From Anisus vortex (lineage: Eukaryota > Mollusca > Gastropoda > Planorbidae), in the NCBI GenBank assembly GCA_949126835.1, contig OX421496.1, positions 20,035,844 to 20,099,843 on the forward strand: a stretch of 64,000 bases of DNA. Reading direction: 5' to 3'. Below, one piece after another: positions 53,802-64,000 of this stretch; the stretch's first letter is position 1; each line of letters starts with the position of its first letter. Position numbers and translations under genes: made by a program. The notes below the pieces were generated by a model. That model did no database searches. It had not been told where the DNA came from and saw only the letters and a program-made list of their open reading frames with translations.

Positions 53802-55050
53802 GTCTATGGGCCACTATGGCTATGTCCATAGTATAGTGTAGTATCCCAAGTCTAGCCTAATTATTTAGTAGCTAAGGTAATATTTTCCATTGAAAAATGG
53901 GGGGCATAGTCACATAGTGACCGAAGTTACGTAGAGTAGTAAGTAGTGAGACTTTTGTTTTAAATTTATGAGTCATAAGTCATAATTATAAATTATAAAC
54001 AATCAGTTACAATGAATTAGATAGGCCTAATTGTTTAGTGTTTAATCAAAACTTTAATTTCAATGTAATATTCTAAACAAAATCTAAGTAAATTTGTTAC
54101 TTATAATATAGGCTATGACAGCTATGTAATGTTCATACTTAGTCTACTTTAACTTTTATTAAACAAATAATATTATTAATTACTATTTGAGTCGTCAGCT
54201 ATTTAAATACTTACAAAAAAAATCCAAATTATATAGACTAGTAGCCTATTTTATTATATACTAGTTTTCTTTTTTCTACTTTTTTCTAAATTGGAAATTT
54301 GTTATAGACTAAGACACTCAAAAATACTGTAGGTTACTTTTCCCCTGCAATAGATTATTACACTATCTAGTAGGCCTAAACAATAAAAGAAACAATGGTA
54401 TGGTCATTGTATTAGTAATATCATATAAGTAATTAGACATACTTAATAGGCCTACTTTCAATATTAAATTCAATAACAAGAGGTCTTTCAAATTTCGTCC
54501 TAGACAATCTTTAGTGACAAATTAGACTGTCTAGTCTAAAGACGTTAAATGACAATTGAAAATTCAATTAGTGGTTTAGAAAGCAATAATTTGATTTGAA
54601 AGTGAAATTAGCAAGAATCAATTCATTAAATGCTTTTCAAACATTAATTAGACTTAGAATTTTTACTTTTTATGAATCTTATTATGAACAAAGCCATTTT
54701 CACTTTTCCCTTTCCAGTGATATTATGAGAGGTTGGGGGGGGGGGGGGGTCACTTATCTGCAATTTGGGTACAAGGTACAAAAAACAATAATGGGTTTAT
54801 AATTGTATCACTACCAATGATATTCAGTTTTGAAAATAACAATATTAACATCCCTTGTTTTGGTGGCCCCTATTAATATAAGGCTCTAATAATCTATATA
54901 ATTTTATTCAGAAAAGGAATATTTTTTAAAGTTAGAAGTTAATATTCAGACCTTGTAAACTTAAATTTATGAACATTATTTATGCAAAATAATTGTAGAC
55001 TTAGTGGTAATTATGTTTATCTTAATTAAATCAATTTCTTTTTTTAATCT

Positions 55051-55592
55051 AGAAGCATTTATTATAATAAGCTGTATTTGTTTTAATATTATAATTATTG
55101 AATTACTCAGGTTATAATTTATTATAATAAGCTGTATTTGTTTTAATATTATAATTATTGAATTACTCAGGTTATAATTTATTATAATAAGCTGTATTTG
55201 TTTTAATATTATAATTATTGAATTACTTAGGTTATAATTTATTATAATAAGCTGTATTTGTTTTAATATTATAATTATTGAATTACTCAGGTTATAATTT
55301 ATTATAATAAGCTGTATTTGTTTTAATATTATAATTATTGAATTACTCAGGTTATAATTTATTATAATAAGCTGTATTTGTTTTAATATTATAATTATTG
55401 AATTACTCAGGTTATAATTTATTATAATAAGCTGTATTTGTTTTAATATTATAATTATTGAATTACTCAGGTTATAATTTATTATAATAAGCTGTATTTG
55501 TTTTAATATTATAATTATTGAATTACTCAGGTTATAATTTATTATAATAAGCTGTATTTGTTTTAATATTATAATTATTGAATTACTCAGGT
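55051..55592 (+). repeat. 60-bp satellite array, 9 copies
   Basis: Nine head-to-tail units of exactly 60 bp (ATTATAATAAGCTGTATTTG, TTTTAATATTATAATTATTG, AATTACTCAGGTTATAATTT). Units are essentially identical; the only clear variant is CTTAG for CTCAG in one unit near 55228. The first and last units run out into unrelated sequence. Confidence 0.97.
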
Positions 55593-55639
55593 TTTGAAGT
55601 GTATGAATTCATCATAACTATATAATTATATTATATAAA

Positions 55640-55975
55640 TAATAATTGATTGGCCTTCTTGCACCTTGTCCTCATGAATCGTGTCGGTTGTTACTGTTTT
55701 GTCCTTCCGTCTATCTCTTTTTCTAACATGCTCTTTTTTTTCTGCACTCCTCTGTGCCAGGTGTAGTGATTGTCTTCCTGTTGATGCCAGTCTTGTTTAT
55801 CTACGCTAGCTGCCTTCATATCTCTTTGGCAAAAAATCTTTGTATTGGAGGCATGGGCGACCAGTTTTTGGAGTACCATTGACCAGCTCTCATTTCAGAA
55901 GATCTTTTGGAATTTGTTTCCTATCCATTCTTTTCACATGGCCAAGCCATTTTAGGTGTCTTTTACTTTGTGTTA
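55640..55975 (-). pseudogene. Non-LTR retrotransposon (LINE) ORF2 C-terminal remnant
   Basis: The minus strand reads RHLKWLGHVKRMDRKQIPKD, then NGTPKTGRPCLQYKDF in one frame. It continues as CQRDMKAASVDKQDWHQQED, then WHRGVQKK. This is the ordered tail of a LINE polyprotein (WLGHV-RM, IPK-LL, GRP-LRYKD, KRDLKA, W). Stops and a frameshift are present; the reverse transcriptase core is absent. Confidence 0.8.
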
Positions 55976-56226
55976 AAAAAATGCGTTATAATTATTATCA
56001 TAACTATTAGTATTATATTAGTCTTACCATTCCTTTTTTGGTGTATTTTTCAGAAAGTAGACTAAGTCATAGCCTAAGTTTTGGAAATGTGGTCTACCTT
56101 AACCATTGACAACAGCTGAATCTTACAGTACAGGACTAGAATATTGATAATTTAATTAAATGTGACTTTACATTCATTCATATTGCTTAACTTAAGACAA
56201 AAGCACTGTTTAAATATTCATGTCCC

Positions 56227-59200
56227 ATGGATAAAGCACAGTCTGATCTGAGACGTAAGAAGGAGGATAGGTCTAAAGGAGATGCAGATGGATCTGACTA
56301 TGGCAAGGACAGGTAGTAATTAATGAATAGGAGAATTAAAAAAAAAACACATTACTAAAACATTTTGTTAAAATTAGAACGTGACATTGGGTTTATAAAT
56401 TTCATTTTGCATTAAAATTCAGTTCATAAAGTTTGGGAAAGTTTTGGAAAATATTGACATGATTTTTCAAGTTAAACTAAGTTTTGAAAAACTGATCTTG
56501 GTTTGAGAAAGTTTGTGAATTTTGCCAAAACTGACAAAGTAGAGTGAACATTTAACATTTTTTAAACTACTATTTACAGTAATTTCATGAAAGAGTCCTT
56601 GATATTCCATCAAGTTTGTTTTTAAATTATCTATGGATAATTAAACATATATTTTTTTATATTTGTACCACCTATATACAGCACCAGACATTAAGATATT
56701 AAGTATAAATTGGTTTGTGAATTTTAAAATGATTTTATAGCAAGTAACCTGTTAAAACCTAACCGTTAAAATCTTTTGTGATTGTAGATATAGTCAGCAA
56801 AGATCTTACAGAGGAGGTCATGACAGCGGTAGAAGTGGAGGTTTGCGTGGTGGCCGAGGTGGTGATTACAGGAAGGATAGATCCAGTGGAGACTACAAGT
56901 ATGGGAGTCGCGATAAAGTAGACAGAGACAGAAGGTATATATAAAATGTGTTGATGAACTTAATTGAAAAAAATATGTTATATATAATTGTTAATAAAAT
57001 TAAAATGAATAAAAAAATAATAAGACTTAGCAATTTTGAACAAATTTTTCTTTAATGCGTACAGGGAAGGAAAAGCTCCACTTTTAAGGGCTGAAGATAA
57101 GAGACTTCCTAGTAAATCTGAATTGAAGAAAAATGAACCAGAGACTCCTAAAGAAAATGAGAAGCAACTGACAGAAGAGGACATTCTACGACTTGAAGAA
57201 GAGAAAAAGCAAAAAGAAGAGGAGAGAATAAAAAATGAAGAAGAAGAAAAGGTAACTTTTAAATTACTGTCGAAGCAGACTTTACAAAAGAAATTATTTT
57301 AATCATAATTCTAAGCTATGGATTTGAAATGAAAATATTGTTGATTTTGTTTTTTCCAGAGAAAAGCAGAAGAAGATGCTGAGAGAATAAAAGCTGAGGA
57401 ACTGGTATGTTATTTTTCCAGCCCAATTTTATGTAATTATTGATTCAATTGATTGTGCAGTGCTATAGTTTACACTGTGTGGCTTAGAAACCGGTGTGTT
57501 ATTCCCAGCCAAGTTTTGATCTAATCATTGATTTAATTGGTTGTGTAATGCTGGTTTGGTTTATACTGTATTTTTGTCTTTAATTAAAAATGTCACAATT
57601 TTCGCACAACTCTTAACATCTATCCCTCTAGCAAACTCTAAAAGATTACATTACAGAATCGACAGAAAGAAACAATGCTAAATCTGATGCAAGAAATATA
57701 AATTTAGCAGCCGCAGGTACAGTGTTCAAATACGTTCATCATGTCTTTGATTATTTTTACATCAAATCTGTTCTTCTTCTCAAAGTAATGCTTAATAAAA
57801 TGTATTCAATTTTTTTGTATCCCTGTCATTGTGAATAAAAGACAACCGTCCTGATGAATCATTTTTTACAAAACTGGATTCAAGCCTGAAGAAAAATACA
57901 GCTTTTATCAGAAAACTGGTATGTTCTGCACACCACTTGCGTTCTGCATTGTCATTATTAAGTCTAGAAATATTCTTTAATTTGTAAATATTGACCATTG
58001 TTTTATGTTGTTTTTTTAAATCGCAAATGCGTAATGTTTTCAGAGAAATCTTACAGAATCACAAAAAGACAGTTTGAGTAAAGAATTTCTCGGTTTAAAT
58101 CTGACAAAATATATTGAGGAAGTGGTTGGTACATTTTATTTTTGTAAAACATGTACACATTACTACTAACTCTGAATGTTGTTTTTTTAGCTGTAAATTA
58201 AATATAAAAAAAACTAGTCTAATTTACAAATATTTTTGAATGAAAAAAGCCCTAGCTGCTACAAGTATCAACAGAAATATTTGATTGATGTTTATAATTT
58301 TGCATCCTATATAGGCAGGTGCTATTATTGATGCAAAAATGAAAATGACTGATGTCCCTTGTGCCATACACATTTGTGGTCTCCTTCATAAAAGATATGC
58401 AGATTTCAGCCATTCACTCATTGAAGTCTTTAACAAATGTCTGTTGTCCAAGAAAGATGAAAAAGTAAGCCTTCTTATACATGGATGCAATCATTTTTAA
58501 TAAGAAAACTATTAACAATTTTAGCATAAAACATTATTCAATATTATGAGCATTTATATTTTTTACAATTTCACTGTATGTATAAAATATAATTCTGGTC
58601 ATTGTTTTAATTTTAGCTTAAATTAAATTCTTGTCTCTTTTTAGATCAGCAATGCAAGCAAATACCGGGTTGACTTACGATTTTTAGGTGAGCTTATTGC
58701 TCATGGTGTCTTTACTGCTAAAGAGGGTCTTCCAATTCTAGCCAATCAGCTTTCAGTCTTGGTCAACACCGACAGAGATGAGCACAACTACCTGCCAATC
58801 ATCACCAGTTTTTGTAAACATTGTGGAGATGACTACACTGGCATTGTACCAAGAAAGTTTAGGTAACTTCATTTTAAAAAAAACATTTCTTCAACCTGTA
58901 CATGTTTAAAAGAAAATTCCAGCTAAGATAGAGAAATGAAAGAGTTAGTGCTAGGTATGAAAAGAATTACGTACAATCATCATCAATTGTCCTTGCAATT
59001 TCTTTTGTCAATGTTTGCCATTTCCCTAGCCACGTTTTGTTTTGATCTTTCTAGATTTTTCCTCCTGCCTGTCTCCAGATTAATCTGTCAGAAAAATAGA
59101 CTTACATTGTTACTGCAAAATTTATTGGACAATCATTTCTCTCTGTTTTAAAACAAAATCTTAAAAATGGTTTTTAAGTCCCATAAGGCAAATTAAACCA

Positions 59201-62200
59201 AGCTGTTTCTGTTGTAGCATTATACAATAAATGTTTGTATATAATAGAGTAGAATAATGTCCAGGTGTTTAAAACAAAACAAAAAAAAACTACTGCAAAT
59301 CAAATGTAACCATTTTTTGTACTTGAATTTATGACATGACAAAATTGTTGAATTAATTTGTTTCCTAGGCTTTTGTCAGAAAAACACAACTTGGAAATTG
59401 CTAAAAGTCAGGTAATGTAAATTATATTTACTGTATGTTACTAGAATTTAAATCAAAATTAAATATGTACATAATATTTGAGTACATATTTATATAAAAT
59501 TATTCAACTTTTGCTCTATTTGTAATTAAAAATAATTTTTCTAAGTTTTTTTTTTGCAGTGGTCAAATGGTCTTAAGTTAAAATGCTAGTAAATGCCTGG
59601 TGGGGATCCAACCTTGATGGGGTTTAATTATGGCAATATTTTTTTGTTCACTGGAATTAAATTATGAAATGACCTGCTGTGTATTTTAGCTTTTACCACC
59701 AGACAGACAAAAAGGCTGTCGGAACTTGTTAAAAGATTACTACACATCATTGGTCAAACATGTGACCTCTGCCCACAAAGAGCTCAAATCAATGGAACGA
59801 ATTAATAGAAAAATAATGCAGGTTTGTTGATTTATCTTAATGGTAAAGCCTCATAGCCATTGAACTTTAGAAAGAGGAACTGATAAGTCAAAGAAATAAA
59901 AGATTTTCATGAAAAAGTATACTATTGGTTCTGTTTACCGTTTCTTTGCTAGATTGAAATTTAAATTCAGGGATAGCATATAAAATAAAACTGTTCAGAA
60001 CATTGTCAAACATACAAATGTAAACAGAGTTTTAAGTCTGATTAATGATAAAAGACATTTTTAACAGTCCAAGGGTGAAATATCAGCTGAGAAGAAAGAA
60101 GCGTATGAGACAGCTTTCACCTCCTTCCAGAAACTTTCCACCAGTGCCGCTGTTCTTGCTGTAAGTACAGTTTTTGTTTTCCATCCATTTCAAATTCCAC
60201 ATTTGTATAGACGTTGTTTACTTTGTCTTTAGTTTGATTTCAATCAATGGGTGTTTTCTGTTTGAGTCAAATACATTTGATATTGACCTTTGTTTCTAAT
60301 GTTTCTATAGGATCTCCTGGATGAAGATTTTCCAGAGTTTCCCCCTGAAGGTAGAATAAAGTTTGAAAAGTTTTAAATTGTCTTACTTAGAAATCTGGTT
60401 AAAATTGGTTGTTTTTAAAGGATTTGATAATATTTTAACCAAAAATCACAAGCTTTTTCAAAATGTTTATTGAATCAGATTATGGTTTTTGTTTGTGCGA
60501 TGATTCTAATTCTTAATGGTTTTTTATAATGTTTATTAACTGCAGACTACACTGATGATGGTAATGGTGTGTTGGATATTTTCAACCCAATGAAAGATTT
60601 AGAGGTTTGAATAAACCAACGTTACTGTTCTACTTTTTAATTTAATTTATTTTTTTAAATATAAAACTCTCCTAATTATTTTTTACTACGTTTTTAAAAC
60701 TTGTAAAAAATGTATTTCAGTTTCAATATGATGGGGATAAGACACTGTTTGAAGACGAGGACACACGGTCATTTTATGAAACACTGCCAGATCTCAGGGC
60801 TTTCATACCAAGTGTGAGTTGCATATTGTAAAATCAGCCTATAGTATATAGTTACCACACATATTAACTAGCTTTTTTTTTTTTTTAATTTCTACTAATA
60901 TCAATAGAAAGCTAGAAGTATAAACATATACCTGCCTTTTTCTGTTTCTAGATACTTTACAAAGATAGTGAAAACAGTTTGACAAAAGATGCTCTAAAAA
61001 ATGCCGACACTGGTTTAGAAGAAGGTAATTCACAACCATGTTGTTTTTTTGTAGCTGAGATTATGCACAGAAACCAGCCAATCAGCTAATGCTAAATTGT
61101 AGAAAGGTCCCATGAGTTGAGTTTTTCTTTGCTGTTAAACATTGTAAACATAGTTGACATGGTTTAATCTCCTTTGCCTGTCATATTTTTTTTCTCTAGA
61201 AATGGATCAATTTGCTGTTGATGATATTGAAAAAGAGTTAGAGACAGAACAGATAGAAGAAACCATGAAAGAGGCTGAGAGGCAAGAAGCAGAGAAAGAA
61301 GTTGAGGAAGAGAGATTCACTATACCCGAACCAGAAGGTTTAGAAGTTTTGCCAAACAATTTTTTTCATGTAAACTAAAGGTGCTCAGATTGCTTTTGAG
61401 CCCTGGTTGAAGGTCATGATTTTTTCTCAGGTCTAGAAGGTGTCCCTGAGTCTACCCTGCTCTGATGGATGGGTACCTGGCATTAGTTAGGGATAAGTAA
61501 GGCTGTGCTGGCCACACAATCCCCATGCATGCTCCATAGGCCAACATGTTCTGAAAGGGTTTTATTTTTTACTACTTTTACTTTACAACACTAAAGAAAG
61601 GGTGTTTTGAGCAGGTGAAAAAAAAATCCACATGCATTGCATTAGCTGTGCATGTCAAAGGCAAATCATACAAGTGAAAGGAACCAGCACCCTCTAGAGA
61701 CATATAATAGAAAGTAATGGAAAATATCAAAACATATCTAGAATTATTTCTTATTGAGTAATCATTTCTCCTTGCATGTATTGATATTACAGAGGATGAC
61801 ACAGAGACTGGCACATTAATGAAAGTACAGTTCGAATCTTTTCTTGCATCTTTACCCAATTCTGTCAACAGGGACATGATTGATAATGTAGGTTTCTACA
61901 CATTTGTTTGTTTCTTTAATTGTGTTTAAAATATAAATAATGTTGTAGTCTCAGCAGTCTGGAATGTGACGGCTGTTTTTCTACCCTTTAGCCTAATGTT
62001 AGTTGTCTTTTTAACTTTTATTATTTATATTATAATTTCCAGACTGAAATTGTTATTATGTATACTAATTACAATTTAAAAAAAGCAAGACTAATTATGA
62101 AACAGAAAAAAACTTTAATGTGTTAATTTATATGTTCTGTGCCTTATTTTTATTATTATTGCTGACTTCTTTTCTGTTAAGGCTGCTACAGAATTCTGCA

Positions 62201-63214
62201 TGAATTTCAACACAAAGTCAAATCGCAAGAAGTTGGTAAAAGCTCTACTGTCTGTTCACAGAACAAGGTAACAAAGTTTATTTTTTTATTGATTTGCTAT
62301 GTTGATTTTCCCCTTTATACATTTGCTTTCTATTTTTTCCTCGTTGATGCTGAAAAAGAAAGTTTATTTCCTTCCAGGTATGACCTTTTGCCCTTCTACT
62401 CCCGCCTGGTAGCTATATTAGAGCCTTGCATGCCAGAGCTAGCATCGGATCTTGTCCAAGCCTTAAAGTCAGACTTCAAGTGGCATGTGAGTTTTTTTTA
62501 TTTTGTTGATTGCTAAATATTGTACACATTCAAGTCAGGAAGTAAAATAATTGAAGACAATTGCTAAATATTGTACACATTCAGGTAAGTAAGTGAAATA
62601 ATTGAAGAATTGCTAAATATTGTACACATTCAGGTCAGTAAGTGAAATAATTGAAGACAATTGCTAAATATTGTACACATTCAGGTCAGTAAGTAAAATA
62701 ACTGAAGACAATAGCTAAATATTGTACACATTCAGGTCAGTAAGTAAATAATTGAAGACAATGTGGATAATTCCAGTGCCACAAAGATAATTGGGCAAAT
62801 TAAATAGCAAGCCAAATATTTGAAATATAATTAAATCTTTCTTCACTAGAAACATTTTGTTTGTTTACAAAGCAGTTACTATAAAATATCTTGATTGATA
62901 ATACTTTTTTAATGAAATATATAAATGAATTTGTTTCATTCATATGTATTTTTGTCTTTAAAAAAATATTGTATAAGCTTTTTTATTTTCAAGGTGAGGA
63001 AAAAGGACCAGATAAATATTGAATCAAAGCTCAAAATTGTGCGTTTTATAGGTCAGTGAGAAAACAGTTTTTCTTTTCTTATATAAAACTTATCTTAGTG
63101 ATCCATGGTTTAGTACATCTATAATGCTGAAAAAATTCTTTGTTGCCATTTATTACAGGTGAACTTGTAAAATTCAAAGTCTGTCCAAAAATTGAAGCTC
63201 TTCAGTGTTTGAAG
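56227..63214 (+). CDS. upf2: UPF2, nonsense-mediated mRNA decay factor (5' part)
   Basis: Exons: 56227-56312, 56788-56934, 57065-57251, 57360-57404, 57632-57716, 57842-57918, 58044-58124, 58315-58464, 58645-58862, 59369-59411, 59690-59821, 60068-60160, 60311-60350, 60546-60604, 60721-60813, 60952-61024, 61200-61337, 61793-61887, 62182-62267, 62378-62486, 62994-63051, 63159-63214. All phases agree; 717 residues are present (human about 1272), so the gene continues to the right. N-terminus: RG-rich stretch (residues about 45-70), then a Glu/Lys coiled coil. MIF4G-1 spans about 180-420 (FFTKLDSSLKKNTAF, LRFLGELIAHGVF, ITSFCKHCGDDYTGIVPRK). An acidic linker follows. MIF4G-2 starts at about 580 (NRDMIDNAATEFCMNFNTKS, LLPFYSRLVAILEPCM, RKKDQINIESKLKIVRFIGE). 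UPF2 bridges UPF1 and UPF3 at exon junction complexes in cytoplasmic mRNA surveillance. The start is the first ATG without an in-frame stop. Confidence 0.97.
61378..61560 (+). mobile_element. Diverged SINE copy E (+) in a upf2 intron
   Basis: Blocks in SINE order: TTTTCTCAGGTCTAGAAGGT, GTCCCTGAGTCTACCCTGCT, GATGGGTACCTGGCATTAG, AAGGCTGTGCTGGCCACACA. The head is degraded. Confidence 0.75.
62510..62765 (+). repeat. About 51-bp minisatellite, 5 copies, in a upf2 intron
   Basis: Unit TTGCTAAATATTGTACACAT, TCAGGTCAGTAAGTAAAATA, ATTGAAGACAA. Copies differ by small indels and substitutions. It starts about 24 bp after the donor of exon 62378-62486. Confidence 0.92.
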
Positions 63215-64000
63215 GTGAGTTAATGATAAAAAATATGAATATTTGAGCTATATCATTAATTGCATCTTGATTTTTAAATTCCTGATTTGTAACAATAGTC
63301 ATGAAAAACGCAAAGTTAGATTTTCCTTTAAAGTATTTTACAAACATTTATTATATGTTATTGTCAATGGTTCTTTTGTTCTTGACCATTAAACATTATT
63401 TTATCAGTAGTACTTTGCAGAATTTTCTATTTCAATTATAGTGGATATTTTTCCTGAGTGTAACTTTACTCAATAACGTTTAAGTTATTATAGATTAAAT
63501 AACACTTCTCTGCAGCACAAATATATTTATTTAATCACATATAAACTCCGTACGTGAACAATGAAATAATACAAGTCCAAGAATATAATAAATTCCTCTG
63601 AGTCCAATATTTGATCACACTATATACGTTCATACACATTCGTCCAGTTCAAGCTTCTGCAGTAGACTGACTTAAATCATCTTTTCTCACGTGGTCTCGC
63701 TCCCAGTCTTAACACATAAATCTCGTGTAAAGCAAGTTTAAACATAACATCGCACTTCACCCAGAACTAACTACAACTTAGAAATATAGGATTGTTCAAG
63801 GATAAGAATGAACCTTTTGTCTTTCAATCAGCGGCAATAACTCGTGATATAAGTTTTGAGTCCATGAGTTACTTTCCTTAGACCATTTTCCTTGCATTCA
63901 TCATACTCTAAATTTATGTTAATCTATAACAGTTATAAATACGCATTTCTTATTTTAAAAAAAATTTGTTTGTTTTTACAAAAGTACAATTTTCAAGTTT
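63215..64000. other. upf2 intron, right edge of window
   Basis: Begins with donor GTGAGT after the exon ending at 63214. I see no further upf2 exon before 64000. The stretch 63470-63900 is less AT-rich than typical introns here and could be a dispersed repeat, but no ends are visible. Confidence 0.5.

Overview
This window is animal nuclear DNA: AT-rich, intron-dense (GT-AG), with short exons, UPF2, muskelin, TMEM209, LSM3 and RRP9 orthologues, and many DNA transposons and tRNA-derived SINEs. I infer an invertebrate, most likely a mollusc (heterobranch snail type). That placement rests on overall style and is not proven. There is no bacterial or viral gene content.

Layout. (1) 1-8.1 kb: the 3' half of a two-PDZ scaffold gene on +, with a foldback element, a SINE and an 11-bp minisatellite in its introns or upstream. 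(2) 8.7-16.6 kb: rrp9 (U3 snoRNP 55K protein) on -, convergent with the PDZ gene; one intron holds a pogo-like element that was itself hit by another transposon. (3) 16.9-22.4 kb: a decayed 18S rRNA fragment, then a three-deep stack of hAT transposons (5.2 kb) with intact target-site duplications, plus a SINE. (4) 23.9-33.8 kb: tmem209 on -; its 5.1-kb first intron is almost entirely one 4.8-kb inverted-repeat element that carries a hAT-type transposase fragment, a small MITE and a 2.9-kb piggyBac. (5) 34.9-38.8 kb: complete lsm3 on +, divergent from tmem209. (6) 42.1-49.9 kb: complete muskelin (mkln1) on -, convergent with lsm3. (7) 49.9-56.2 kb: gene-free tract with simple CTAG/TAGGCCTA-rich DNA, a second pogo-like copy, a hAT MITE, a 60-bp satellite and a LINE remnant. 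(8) 56.2 kb to the end: the 5' 22 coding exons of upf2 on +, running off the window.

Function. The host genes are unrelated housekeeping genes: rRNA processing (rrp9), U6/mRNA decay Lsm ring (lsm3), nonsense-mediated decay (upf2), CTLH E3 ligase/cytoskeleton (muskelin), nuclear-envelope/ER membrane protein (tmem209) and a PDZ scaffold. All exon joins listed were checked by hand for reading phase. The rrp9 (455 aa), tmem209 (555 aa), lsm3 (103 aa) and muskelin (746 aa) models close without frame errors. The most unusual content is the layered transposon record: several insertions whose order, boundaries and empty sites can be read directly from target-site duplications.
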